Source: Candidula unifasciata
Taxonomy: Eukaryota > Mollusca > Gastropoda > Stylommatophora > Geomitridae
DNA: 64,000 nucleotides
Reading direction: 5' to 3'
Assembly: GCA_905116865.2 (NCBI GenBank)
Contig: CAJHNH020000789.1
Span: forward strand, 124,001 to 188,000
Below the pieces are notes generated by a model, which had not been told where the DNA came from, ran no database searches, and was given only the letters and a program-made list of their open reading frames with translations. The position numbers and the translations under genes are program-made. Shown piece by piece: positions 55,901 to 63,715 of the stretch (positions are counted from its first letter, which is position 1; each line of letters begins with the position of its first letter).

Positions 55901-57703
55901 CTGTGCCTCTCAGGCAGATGCACTCTGACTTCGAAGGAAGCTCCCAATTAGTCGACTCTTACGACATGCTTTTATGTAAGCATTAGGTCTATTCCTGTTT
56001 TCCTTATAACAGAGCCCTAGAACCCACACAGGGAAAGTTCTGTCAGTAAACATCAAGCTATAAGGGCCGCCACAAACAGTATGAATGTTACTCATATGGC
56101 TAATCAGGCACTGATTTTTCTGTACTTACATAAACTCCTGAGTGGATCCATCTACACAAATTGGATACTAGAATTTGTACTTGGAATTTAACTCTTTTGG
56201 TACCAGAGCAGAGTTAGATATAAATCAAAACAAGATGTGTCCCTTGAGAATCATCAGTCAGCAGGGCCTTTACAGAATGTTGCTCCTGTCACAGCAGGCT
56301 GGAAAAGTCTCTCTATCCAATTCTCCAGCCCTATGTGCTTTCTTAACCAATGCATCTTCAATATCTAATATCTGCCTTCCCAGAGATCTGCTTCTGCCTC
56401 GTGTTCCAGGAACTGCACAATCCATCTCATTCTCACCAGGCTATCACAACATTTAACATGGCCAATTTACCTCAGCTTCAGGATAGGGCACTGTTTATAA
56501 GCCAATTCTGCTTGGTACTCAAGAGTTAAAAGCAATGGGCAAGATACTGGTCACGCCCTCATCAAGCATGTAGAAAGAGGAGGCCTATTTATCCTCTCAT
56601 GGAATGGAGGTTTATCATGTTTGTATTATGCTTGAGAATCAGTCAGCAGAACATCTTGCGTTGGTTTCGATAGTGGTACTGAAAGCTGACCATTTAAAAA
56701 GCAATGGCAAACTGCTTAGCTTAATATTTGCCCAGAAAAATCATTGAAAAAAAAAATACTGGGATTTGTTCTGCAACATCTTGTAAAAGATACACAAACT
56801 AACTTGAAACCACAGCAGCACAGTGACTAAATATTTGTCTTCTAACTATGTGGTCTTCAGTTTGAAACCCCACCCAGGCAGATGTCTATAATTTACTTTG
56901 GCTCCAGGCTGATCAATTCTAAAATAGGGATCAGAAAAGTAACGGTGGCTGGTGCAAAATTTATCACATTGTCCAACAAGTGCCCGAACGATCTATAAAT
57001 AATGTATGTCAAGCCACGCTTGCCTTACGCACCATATTTTTTCTTCCTTTGTCCAACTGTTTATGCTGTAAATTTTGCACAGAGGAACTAGATGAAGTTT
57101 CCTGTCTTTTGCTGGTTGCATAACTTGTGTTAATGTCATACTGTATTTCTGTAGTATCTTATACTTCTTCTCACCATCTCTTTCTTGGTCAGCCTCTTGA
57201 CCTGTCCAACTGTTTATGCTGTAAATTTTGCACAGAGGAACTAGATGTAGTTTCCTGTCTTTTGCTGGTTGCATAACTTGTGTTAATGTCATACTGTATC
57301 TCTGTAGTATGTTATACTTCTTCTCACCATCTCTTTCTTGGTCAGCCTCTTGACTTGTAGCCTGCTGTTCTCAACGCAGTATGCTCTAGCTCCTGGCTGT
57401 AATTGTTCTACTCAGACCAGATGATCAAATCATTTGATTCTTTGATTTTCTATTAAATCATTTACCAGCACTGTGCCTACCCTTTTTCTTTAGTTTAGCC
57501 TAAGGCACCAATGGTGTAAAATGAATCATTTACTGTTACTCAATTTAAGACACCAAGTTTCTCACCTTAAGACCAACAAACTGCAATAGAAGAAAAGCAG
57601 CACATATACATATAATGATGAAAATTGTCCGAGACTTGGGCATTGTGGTGATCTGCTCAAAGATGCAACATCTCTCATGGAATTCCAGACAGTTGCAAAT
57701 GAA
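43903..57703 (-). CDS. FKTN: FKTN: fukutin, ribitol-5-phosphate transferase, eight exons found, one conserved block not found
   Basis: Fukutin is a type II Golgi membrane enzyme that adds ribitol-5-phosphate from CDP-ribitol to the O-mannosyl glycan of alpha-dystroglycan. Exons in transcription order: 57703-57566 (ATG at 57643), 54499-54446, 53211-53035, 50572-50286, 49121-48859, 46853-46720, 45647-45523, 43984-43903. All junctions are GT/AG and phases match, giving 399 codons plus TAA. Residues about 7-22 form a membrane anchor ([16 protein letters not shown]). Strong family matches are [10 protein letters not shown], then WFRQCDFI, then [10 protein letters not shown] (the catalytic DxD), then [25 protein letters not shown], and the C-terminal [10 protein letters not shown]. 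Human fukutin has 461 residues. About 50 residues that normally lie between NGGTQ and the terminal WP..EW..VIQLY were not found, although the frame stays open if exon 7 joins the last exon. Either an exon was missed, it is absent from this assembly, or the gene is damaged. Confidence 0.92.
43959..44135 (+). mobile_element. LINE YGEL fragment overlapping the FKTN last exon
   Basis: Plus reading [19 protein letters not shown] then [13 protein letters not shown], the C-terminal block of a widespread LINE class (compare RVPKDILYGELKTGRR at 26117-26485). Its antisense supplies the pyrimidine tract and AG used by the FKTN terminal exon. Confidence 0.8.
44136..44440. other. Unclassified FKTN intronic DNA, relatively GC-rich
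   Basis: GC-richer than its surroundings, with open frames on both strands (for example + [17 protein letters not shown]). Probably part of a retroelement, but not recognised. Confidence 0.4.
44441..44870 (+). mobile_element. RNase H LINE C-terminal tail
   Basis: Degraded frames end with CTGCACTGGCTGCTACAGAC and CGCTTATGGGAACGTTCAG, the 3' end of the RNase H LINE family in plus orientation. Confidence 0.65.
44905..45500. repeat. Unclassified repeat 'H' with a ~55-bp direct repeat
   Basis: AAAGATATAAAACCGAACAA followed by AAGTATATTAGCAAGCTTCA occurs at about 44914-44957 and again at about 45214-45257. The adjoining part (45350-45480, e.g. AGTATGAGAATCACACCATG) is repeated in diverged form at 60345-60460. 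A 14-G run lies at about 45146-45159. Confidence 0.55.
45523..45647 (-). CDS. FKTN: FKTN exon ([16 protein letters not shown])
   Basis: Acceptor TTATTTTCCAG precedes 45647; donor AA|GTATGT follows 45523 (phase 2). Encodes [20 protein letters not shown] and [20 protein letters not shown], closely matching human VEDSLELSF...VKLDVFFFYEE and NGGTQAKTG. It has the second acidic pair of the active site. Confidence 0.95.
45795..45880 (+). mobile_element. LINE scrap
   Basis: [10 protein letters not shown] then a truncated NQKWKLK, an internally deleted LINE C-terminus. Confidence 0.45.
46085..46330 (+). mobile_element. tRNA-derived SINE
   Basis: Head GGGCTCCTGTGGCCAAACCA and AGATCTTGGATTCATGTC (B box-like). 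Body not shared with SINE A, B or C. FKTN intron. Confidence 0.5.
46375..46545 (-). mobile_element. SINE A fragment
   Basis: CGTGCCTTTAGGCGTACAGA, TTTTTATAGACTAATCGGCA, TCTACTTCCCGGGACTGC, AAGGCTGGGTTGACCTG. Confidence 0.75.
46628..46690. repeat. (AT/AC)n microsatellite beside an FKTN donor
   Basis: Mixed TATATA and CACACA runs about 30 bp inside the intron after FKTN exon 46853-46720. Confidence 0.85.
46720..46853 (-). CDS. FKTN: FKTN catalytic DxD exon
   Basis: Acceptor CATCTACCAG precedes 46853; donor AGG|GTTAGT follows 46720. Encodes [20 protein letters not shown], with the DVD metal-binding motif of the fukutin family, then [14 protein letters not shown]. Confidence 0.95.
46915..47050 (-). 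mobile_element. SINE B 3' fragment
   Basis: CTTCTTCTTTGTATTCAATG, GGCTGTAAACTCTGGTGGAA, CCAGAACTTGAGTTTTGC. Confidence 0.7.
47051..47620. other. FKTN intron without recognised feature
   Basis: Contains CATGAAAGAGTTAA near 47284-47297, the MITE G terminal motif, without a confident partner. Nothing else. Confidence 0.45.
47630..48845 (-). mobile_element. RTE-like LINE, 5'-truncated, mutated RT active site, abutting an FKTN donor
   Basis: Minus frame of 284 codons (48486-47632): [21 protein letters not shown] (FAGD at 48396-48385 where FADD is catalytic), [69 protein letters not shown]. Upstream [20 protein letters not shown] and GVRQECVLS are in another frame. The 5' breakpoint lies within about 25 bp of the FKTN exon 48859 donor. 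A 211-bp insertion splits it at 48606-48816. Confidence 0.85.
48606..48816. mobile_element. 211-bp insertion with perfect 14-bp TSD, family unknown
   Basis: Flanked by TAACCTCGACTAAG at 48592-48605 and 48817-48830. Interior (GGATAGGTCCCGGAAAACCC, CCTGGCAACAGCCAGGG hairpin) is not seen elsewhere in the window. No tail repeat or TIR obvious. Confidence 0.75.
48859..49121 (-). CDS. FKTN: FKTN exon carrying [10 protein letters not shown]
   Basis: Acceptor TTCCCTAG precedes 49121; donor TTAG|GTAAGA follows 48859. Encodes [19 protein letters not shown] and [20 protein letters not shown], with the nearly invariant WLSSGTCLG start of the LicD/nucleotidyltransferase domain. A truncated LINE abuts the donor on its intron side. 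Confidence 0.95.
49290..49565 (-). mobile_element. RNase H LINE C-terminal tail
   Basis: Minus reading [20 protein letters not shown], then [20 protein letters not shown], the common C-terminal block (LWECP). Confidence 0.75.
49566..49968. other. FKTN intron without recognised feature
   Basis: AT-rich; nothing recognised on either strand. Confidence 0.45.
49970..50255. repeat. Polypurine (GAA/GAG) tract beside an FKTN donor
   Basis: About 285 bp almost wholly A and G on the + strand (polypyrimidine on the FKTN sense strand), with a 10-G run near 50190. It starts about 30 bp into the intron after exon 50572-50286. The exon frame stays open through it to 49955. Confidence 0.95.
50286..50572 (-). 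CDS. FKTN: FKTN luminal exon ([10 protein letters not shown] block)
   Basis: Acceptor ATCATTCCAG precedes 50572. Encodes [40 protein letters not shown] and FAKTPGSYS, matching AIHLVVFHERSGNYLWHG of human fukutin. The next exon must enter with one base, so the phase-2 donor GT|GTTAGT after 50286 is chosen over GTAAAT seven bases on. Confidence 0.88.
50640..50900. mobile_element. MITE E copy
   Basis: AACAGATTGCACAATTTATC at left and inverse at right (GAGATACAGCGAAATATGCC, ATTGTGCAATCTATTGTCTG, AAATTTACAATGGGGAAACA). Confidence 0.65.
50912..52070 (-). mobile_element. SINE A split by a LINE insertion
   Basis: SINE A 3' part CCTATATTTTTATAGACCAA (50960-50980) ends at AATCAGCGATG, and resumes with GGTCAGTGATTGCAATGAT after 52026. 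The LINE at 50990-52015 lies between. Confidence 0.7.
50990..52015 (+). mobile_element. RTE-like LINE, 5'-truncated, one frameshift, nested in SINE A
   Basis: Plus frame: [55 protein letters not shown] (catalytic YADD at about 51232), [37 protein letters not shown]. One extra T in 51665-51667 shifts the frame, after which [31 protein letters not shown] and [17 protein letters not shown] continue to a stop at 52008. (GAAT)n tail. Perfect 11-bp TSD AATCAGCGATG (50979-50989, 52016-52026). Confidence 0.93.
52071..52505. other. FKTN intron without recognised feature
   Basis: No repeat family or exon recognised. Confidence 0.45.
52508..52600 (+). mobile_element. tRNA-like SINE head
   Basis: TGGCTGGACAGATTGTCAGA and ACTTGGGTTCAAATCATC (good B box GGTTCAAATC). 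No full cloverleaf or mature anticodon arm, so a SINE relic is more likely than a tRNA gene. Confidence 0.5.
52631..52905 (-). mobile_element. SINE B
   Basis: TTTATGGCTGTAAACCCTGG ... TTTTTCCAGAACTTGAATTT ... CTTTTGATGACAACTTTCTT ... GGACACACATGGGGAC. Lies about 130 bp from FKTN exon 53211-53035. Confidence 0.7.
53035..53211 (-). CDS. FKTN: FKTN N-terminal luminal exon
   Basis: Acceptor ATTGTTCTCAG precedes 53211 and donor CTG|GTAGGT follows 53035. Encodes [20 protein letters not shown] and EPSLLRAV, aligned with AVKKFI...VFLIDP of human fukutin; 59 codons. Confidence 0.85.
53224..53480 (-). mobile_element. RNase H LINE fragment
   Basis: Minus frame [20 protein letters not shown] then [19 protein letters not shown]. 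Contains two poly(C) runs near 53257-53277. Starts 13 bp beyond FKTN exon 53211. Confidence 0.8.
53481..54102. other. FKTN intron without recognised feature
   Basis: A CT run near 53765-53780 and a G run near 53790; nothing else. Confidence 0.45.
54111..54359 (-). mobile_element. SINE B with 8-bp TSD
   Basis: CTTCTTCTTC tail at left, body CATTCACCGGCGGTAAACTC, TCCAGAACTCAAGTTTTGC. Flanked by TCAGCTAT at 54103-54110 and 54360-54367. Internally deleted near 54215. Confidence 0.82.
54446..54499 (-). CDS. FKTN: FKTN small stem exon
   Basis: Acceptor ACTTTTCCAG precedes 54499 and donor TGG|GTATGT follows 54446. Eighteen whole codons, [18 protein letters not shown], fit in phase between the anchor exon and the EAVKLFL exon. 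The final W matches the QW|RAVKKF junction region of human fukutin. Assignment rests on phase and position. Confidence 0.7.
54580..54960 (-). mobile_element. RNase H LINE tail
   Basis: Similar to 4473-4723 (GTTGAGTTGAGTCAAGAATT, GGCATTCCCATGTGTGCTC, TATGTCCATCTTGCCTTTCC), extending to a degraded RNase H part near 54870-54930. Confidence 0.75.
54961..55738. other. FKTN intron without recognised feature
   Basis: No repeat family or exon recognised. Confidence 0.4.
55753..56033 (-). mobile_element. SINE B, full length, 14-bp TSD
   Basis: CTTCTTCTTT tail, complete body, 5' end TAGAACCCACACAGGG. Flanked by AAAGTTCTGACAGT (55739-55752) and AAAGTTCTGTCAGT (56034-56047). Confidence 0.88.
56048..56795. 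other. FKTN intron without recognised feature
   Basis: No repeat family or exon recognised; short ORFs are unremarkable. Confidence 0.4.
56800..57025 (+). mobile_element. SINE A, plus orientation
   Basis: Head ACAGCAGCACAGTGACTAAA and CAGTTTGAAACCCCACCC (B-box-like), body TTTGGCTCCAGGCTGATC, 3' end AAGTGCCCGAACGATCTATA. Confidence 0.65.
57051..57357. repeat. 153-bp tandem duplication
   Basis: GTCCAACTGTTTATGCTGTA starts at 57051 and again at 57204. The copies differ at very few sites (GATGAAGTTT versus GATGTAGTTT). About 200 bp on the intron side of the FKTN start-codon exon. Confidence 0.93.
57566..57703 (-). CDS. FKTN: FKTN start-codon exon (5' UTR plus membrane anchor)
   Basis: Acceptor TTTCCTGTAG precedes 57703, so an earlier non-coding exon exists. 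The 5' UTR is 57703-57644, the ATG is 57643-57641 and the donor AAG|GTGAGA follows 57566. The 26 codons give a short basic N-terminus then a hydrophobic segment, the usual fukutin signal anchor. Two out-of-frame ATGs lie in the 40 bp upstream. Confidence 0.85.
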
Positions 57704-57850
57704 CTACAGGAAAAATAATATACACATTATAAACTTTTAACTTCATTTAACAATTTTTAAGGTATTTTTGAAAAGGAGAGGTGAAATAAGGAAATTAACT
57801 GTATGTGGGAAAATACTAGACAAGAAAGGCATGTAAGCTACAGTGACACT
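57704..57850 (-). other. Intron upstream of the FKTN start-codon exon
   Basis: The acceptor at 57704 implies a further upstream non-coding exon and the promoter at higher coordinates; neither was located. Confidence 0.5.
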
Positions 57851-58075
57851 GGATGTTTCCGGGGTAACCACTGGAGAGTAAAATCAGCTCTTAACATTTA
57901 TGAGCATTTTCTCTTTAGATGTTTCAGGGGTAACCACCGGAAAGTAAAATCAGCTCTAAACATTTATGAGCCTTTTCCCTGGATGTTTTAGCGGTAACCA
58001 CCAGAAAGTAAAATCAGCTCTTAACATTTATGAGCATCTTCTCTGGATGTGTCAGGGGACAACAACTAGAGAGTA
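57850..58075. repeat. ~65-bp tandem repeat, three to four copies
   Basis: Unit CTGGATGTTTCAGGGGTAAC, AGAAAGTAAAATCAGCTC, TTAACATTTATGAGCAT. Copies at about 57850, 57915, 57980 and a degenerate one at 58043 that leads into a LINE tail. Confidence 0.88.
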
Positions 58076-58290
58076 AAAAGCAGGACTTGGTATCCTTGGC
58101 CAGGTTGGTGGACATTGGGGTTCAGTCTCGGGCATGCAAACATGAGCATTTTACCAGAGGCACAAAACCTCTGATTAATCAACACAGCATGGATGTGATG
58201 AGTTGTTTTACTCCTGTAGAGCCACTGAAGAGGAGGTCAGAGCACCTGTGGATCTTACTGGAGTGCTGTGACGATAGTCTTCACTAAAAG
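58076..58290 (+). mobile_element. RNase H LINE C-terminal tail
   Basis: Plus frame LVSLARLVDIGVQSRACKHE, HFTRGTKPLINQHSMDVMSC, FTPVEPLKRRSEHLWILLEC, CDDSLH. Parallels 25520-25715. Confidence 0.8.
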
Positions 58291-58910
58291 CTAATCAGAT
58301 CCTTTTTGTGTTTCCTGTATTTCTTCCTCTATTTAGAGTTGTTTGTTGTAGCCCTAAGCCATGCATACTCATAGATCAAACTAACAACTTTCTGAGCAAG
58401 ATGCAAACAGCTTAATCTCTTGGCCATGGAGTTGTACATAATGTTCTACTCTGCTTAGCTTTTTCCAAAAAAATTACTTTACCGCTCTGTGAATTTAATC
58501 AAGAACTACAGTAAGGTAGTCAGTTCCAACTTCCTAGGGGTCAGGCCATAGCTTTATATATCGGCAGACCTGTTAGGCCACTGATAGCTAACCGTATGTA
58601 CGAAGGTCGACGTATATAACAGGTGGCTTAACTCTTAATTTTGAGCCAATAATCTTGTGGATAAACTATATGGCATGTTGCTTGACACAATTTTCAGTAA
58701 CTTCATGTCAGAAGATACTTAAAAAAACTATACTAAGCAAAATAAACGTGAAAAGCTTCAACAGATGGGCAAAAAATCATAACATAAGTAACTTCAACAA
58801 AAAATATGTGATAAAAAGGAAGATTGAAGAGTCATCATCCGTGACATAAAATAAATTAGCAGTAAGGTAGAAGAGGACAAGCATGCACAATCCGGTTGCT
58901 GGGCAAAGAA
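58291..58910. other. Stretch upstream of FKTN, no feature
   Basis: No promoter, CpG-rich segment or exon could be identified here. Confidence 0.4.
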
Positions 58911-58926
58911 AGAATATTTGCCAATC

Positions 58927-59206
58927 TTCTTCTTCTTCTGTGCAAGCACAGGCTGTAACCTCCGGCGGAAAGTTCTGGTTGTTCGTTCACTTCTGAACTC
59001 TAGTCCTGTTCCAGAACCTGACTTTTGGATGTACATCTCACAGGTCTGACTCATTTGCATGCAGACTGTTGGTTCCTTACCTGTCTGGCAGATGTGCTCT
59101 GACTTCGAAGGAAGCTCCCAATAAGTCTGACTCTTACAACATGTTTTTGGGCAGGCAGTGGGTCTATTCTTGTTTTCAACACAACTGGGCCCATGAACCC
59201 ATACAG
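58927..59206 (-). mobile_element. SINE B, full length, 15-bp TSD
   Basis: CTTCTTCTTCTGTGCAAGCA tail end, complete body, 5' end GGGCCCATGAACCCATACAG. Flanked by GAATATTTGCCAATC (58912-58926) and GAATATATACCAATC (59207-59221), two mismatches. Confidence 0.85.
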
Positions 59207-59529
59207 GAATATATACCAATCAACTCCTGATGGAGACAGTGAATTTGAAGACACTGGGATGACTGCTGCATCAGAGGATGTAGCATAAATGGGTCAGATC
59301 AATATTCTAGGAAAGTGATTCTGAAACTGGAAATATTGTGAAAGCTTTATAATTAATTCAACAAAGACACGAATAGTCAAACTTTTACTTAGGTTAGGGA
59401 GCTGTGGAAAAATTGTAACTGAAAAAAGGTGCTGCGACCAAGAAAAGTTAGGGAAACACTGGTCTAGGATGCTGATATGGACAACAAGTAACAAGATGTC
59501 TGCTCCAGACTAGATAATTGAGAAATAGG

Positions 59530-59690
59530 AGAAAAATATGAGGAGGAAGAAAAGGATATGGAGGAGGTAGAAGAGTAAGATGAGGGGGTGGAGGAAGAGG
59601 AGGAGGAGGAGGAAAGGAAGATGAGGTTAAGGAGGAACAGCAAAAGGAAGAGAAGGTAAAAGAGGAGATGAAAAGTGGCCAAACAAAGTA
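59530..59690. repeat. Polypurine tract
   Basis: GGAGGAAGAA-type sequence for about 160 bp with few pyrimidines. Confidence 0.85.
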
Positions 59691-60295
59691 GTATTTATAC
59701 TGATGTTGTGGTTTGATAATAAACAGAAGGAAGGTCACATGTACACAAGCTGGCGATTAAATAAGACTGGTTTCATGATGGCCAAAACAAAATTGTAAAC
59801 CAGGACCATTACAGGTGCCCTAATTATAACTTCTCTGGAAGTTAAACAGGTAATATTTAGTTTGCATCTAGGCTGCAATACTGCACGTTTCAGCTCAACA
59901 TATCAGTAAACTTTTAATCAGTCACCTATAATGCTTTAATGACATGTTTATTGGGGGAGAGGGGCAGTGGGTCTCCTCCCCCTACCCCCACGACCCCTAA
60001 ATGGAGCCCAGGAATCTACATTATCAGCGTTCACTTCTGAATTGTTGATAGTGCCAGGACTCACCTTAAGACTTTCTGATTGAAAACACCACTACCTCGC
60101 GCTAACACAGAACAGGGAAATACTATGCGAATATTGTGTTAAACCCTTCTATCCTACAATACTGCTACATTAAATTTATCCACTTTCAAATCTGAAAGAC
60201 TAATCCTAATGTGTTTTGAACAGTAGGAATTTAACAGTTCCTCTAGACCAAAATTTACAGTTTTGTACCATCTACAGTATGAATGCTGGGTTTTA
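59691..60295. other. Mostly unrecognised; short SINE B scrap
   Basis: 59940-60025 (GCAGTGGGTCTCC ... AATGGAGCCCAGGAATC) is the 5' end of SINE B in minus orientation. The rest is unassigned. Confidence 0.45.
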
Positions 60296-60299
60296 TTTC

Positions 60300-60460
60300 C
60301 ACAGAGGGCAGCTTTTTTTTTTTTTTAATGTGCCCCCATGTTTTCGAACAGTGGTATGAGAGTCGCACTATGGAAGAGACTAAGGCCTCATTCCTTTATA
60401 TTTCTAAAGACAACAATCATAAACGGTAACCAATCTTCATAACAGAGACAGCACACACAG
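60300..60460. repeat. Unclassified repeat 'H', second locus
   Basis: Aligns with 45330-45480: CAGTGGTATGAGAGTCGCAC, ATGGAAGAGACTAAGGCCTC, CCAATCTTCAT. Diverged, no shared ORF. Confidence 0.55.
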
Positions 60461-61048
60461 ATTCAAATGTTTTTTTTTTAATTACTATAAATAGATCAGA
60501 CAAAAAAGAGTTCAGAAAATTACATCATGTAGGATTATCCAATAAACATACAAGGGAAAAAAAAGCCTCACACAATGATCATACCAACAATGTTAGCAGT
60601 CACATGAGAATAATCCACCACTCAGTCAGTCTTCGTCACCACAGACATAGTGAGAGTGACAGTCTTATTTATAAACTTTTAGATCTCTTAAAGCAACCAC
60701 AGATTAGCAATGTCAGTGCAGCTCGCACATAAAAGCTTTTTTTGAAAATAAATGATGCCTTTTAAAATAAACACTGCCTAATAGACATCACTTTGACATA
60801 CATTCAGGGAGACTTTTGTAACGTCTCTTGTATTTGCTACGCTTCAGTTAGCAAACAAAATTAAAGCAACACCCCCTGGAGCAAACTTTAAAAGCTAAAC
60901 AGGCATAATATTTTTAATTGAAAGCACCCCATTGAATTCTATACTTTAGGAGAACAGAAATTAAACCACGAGAGGAATATGGGGAGAAAAAATGAGAGTT
61001 GTATATATATATAAAAAAGGGGGCATGAGGAGAAGAAGGAAAGAAATA
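60461..61048. other. Stretch without recognised feature
   Basis: AT-rich; nothing recognised. Confidence 0.45.
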
Positions 61049-61265
<217 letters not shown>

Positions 61266-61344
61266 AAAACAAAAGTTTTTTAATGCAAGTGATAGATTAT
61301 TTTACAACCACTAAATAAGAAAACTTGTGACTCTGAACTTCAAT

Positions 61345-61440
61345 GTTCCCTGGTGGGTTCATTTGGGAAAGGGGGCAGGAAATACCAATTGCCCCCTCCT
61401 CAAACAAGCAGGTCAAAAAAGGCAACTAATTAGAGGTTGA
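61345..61440 (+). mobile_element. SINE B 5' fragment
   Basis: CCTGGTGGGTTCATTTGGGA, CCAATTGCCCCCTCC, GGCAACTAATTAGAGG. Confidence 0.6.
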
Positions 61441-61639
61441 CTGAGATGGGATGTATTGGGCCAAGAGTTACAGATATCACAGACTAGCTGTAAACCTCCA
61501 CACAATGTGCCAACTGATCTGTTAAGGGCTAACACAGAAGAAGAGCTTAACTGTTACTGGAGGATCATTGGAGTATCTAGGACCCAAAAGAGGAAAAATA
61601 CTAACATTCTTAGCAATACTACTCATAAACAGTATATAA

Positions 61640-62700
61640 TTTTCTGTAACCTGAATTTCTTTCATTCATTATTCTTTTGTGCCATGATATGTCACATATG
61701 GTTCAGTATATTCTTCTATTCCATTCTTGTCGTGTCTTCTTTTTCTTCTGCCTTTCTATCCCCCAATGGAGCATAGGCCCTCAACCAACTCACGCCAAGT
61801 CGTTCTATCCTTCGCCATTGCATGGAGCTCTCCCCATGTCCTCCCAATCTTTCTAACCTCGTTCTCCAGCTCTCTTCTCCATGTGTTTTTTGGCCTTCCT
61901 TTATTCCTATGCCCCTGTGGGTTCCAATGCAAAGACATTCTAGTAATGCTGTTCTCCTGTTTTCTCAGTGTGTGCCCTATCCAACGCCAGCATCTTTTCC
62001 TCACTTCCTGATCCACTGGAGCCTGTTTAGTTCTCTCCCAAAGTTCTACATTAGTTATTCTATCATACCATTTTATTCCCTCTATTCTGCGCAGGCACCA
62101 GTTAATGAATGTCTGTAATTTATTAGTAATTGCCTTGGTTGTTCTCCATGTTTCCGCCCCATACAATAGTACTCATTTGACATTAGAATTAAACATTTTT
62201 AGTTTAGTATTTCTTTTAATTTCTTTTGACCTCCACAAATTCCCTAGTGCTATGAAAGCCCCTCTTGCCTTTTGTATTCTTATTTTAATATCTCTATCAG
62301 TTCCTCCATCTTTATCTACATTACTGCCTAAATAGGTGTACGACTCCACGTCTTGGAGTGGGGTGCCATTAAGAGAAACCACATTACTATTTGCCTGATT
62401 TATTCTCATTCTTGTCGTGTGCAATCAGTTTAATATTGTGCATCAAATCCAGTCCAGCAGCTTTGGCCTCACTCATCAACATTCATCTCAGGGTTTCTCT
62501 TGGGCGTCCTCGCCTCCTTAATCCCTGTTTTCCCCATTTTAATACCTGTTTGGTGATTTTCTGCTTGTTTCTTCTCATTATGTGTCCAAGGCAGCGCCAT
62601 CTCTGTCTTATAAGGGTTGATATAGTGATTACCCAGACATTTCTCTTATTTCTTTTCTCCTTTTGAATTCATCCCATTTTATTTCCTAACCTAAAGTACT
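61640..62700 (-). mobile_element. Older LINE 3' end, split by a younger LINE
   Basis: Minus reading (from 62700): RQRWRCLGHIMRRNKQKITK, LKWGKQGLRRRGRPRETLR, then after the interruption EEYTEPYVTYHGTKE and an (AATGAATGAAAG) tail near 61660. Confidence 0.75.
61736..62406 (-). mobile_element. RTE-like LINE, 5'-truncated, one stop, nested, 14-bp TSD
   Basis: Minus frame (62406 to 61756): LQDVESYTYLGSNVDKDGGT, IRIQKARGAFIALGNLWRSK, a TGA at 62175-62173, then LLYGAETWRTTKAITNKLQ, FINWCLRRIEGIKWYDRITN, QEVRKRCWRWIGHTLRKQEN, GRPKNTWRRELENEVRKIG. Perfect TSD CATTCTTGTCGTGT (61722-61735, 62407-62420). Confidence 0.92.
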
Positions 62701-63715
62701 TCAGCATTATCACATGTCATCAGGGTTTGAAGATAACAGCGATGGGGGCGTATCTTTCTAAGAATAATAGTCAGGAGACTACTAGCACAATGGTGGACAT
62801 GGGATACTAACTCTTTCACCCCGGTGACCTACAAAAGACATTGCCAAGATCCAGTATTTCCAAGACCTCAGGAATTCTTTAAAATGAAAATACAAAACAC
62901 TTTGCACAGGTCACCACACACACATAGACACAAATAATCACAAACTGGCACAGGAATGCATCAAGTATGGGATGACCTGATTGCATGCAGTGAAGTTGAA
63001 ACCTGGACTAAGACTAAGACAAAACAATCAATTTACACACCTAAACAAAAATCAACGCAGATAAAGGGAGCATGAATGCAGAAGAGAATTAACTTACTTA
63101 TGTTTCTTAAAGCCTTAAAACTAAATTATAGTGTGACAATTACCCTGATGCTGTGACCCGGTCACCCTTTGACTAAATGGGAATATATGATGTCAGAATT
63201 TCTATAAATAAAGCTATCTGTATTTTTTAAAGAAGTAAACCCCTCTATTTTTAGTAAATGTAATCATTTCAAACACAACCAATGGCATTAACAAGGCTTC
63301 CCAGGAAAAGGCGCCGGTGTGGAAACGGGTCCAGTGTTACAGTCATATTTAACAACTGGCTAACCAAGAACTAAAACACCTGTTGGCCACTTAACAGTTC
63401 TACCCAGTGGAGAAAACTCTTGTGAATACAGCAGTGCAAGTTGAAAGCGTGTAACTCATCACAGCTATTAGCTATCTAGAATGCACAGAAAGTTGTAGAT
63501 GGATATAGCCATAATACCCACTAAGACAGGAAATGGCCTGAATGGATATAGCTACTACTATATCCACTTAAGGGATTAATAATAGTGACACTATAAGAGT
63601 AATATAGTCAGGCGCACAATAAACATAATCACCATCATATAGCAGGGTCTTTGCAGAATGTTACTCTTAATGAAATAAAAAGGACCACAGGTTCAATGTC
63701 TTCTTTCTTCTTTTT
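62701..63715. other. Stretch without recognised feature
   Basis: Includes ACTAACTCTTTCACCCCGG near 62807, a MITE G terminal motif without a partner. Nothing else recognised. Confidence 0.4.
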
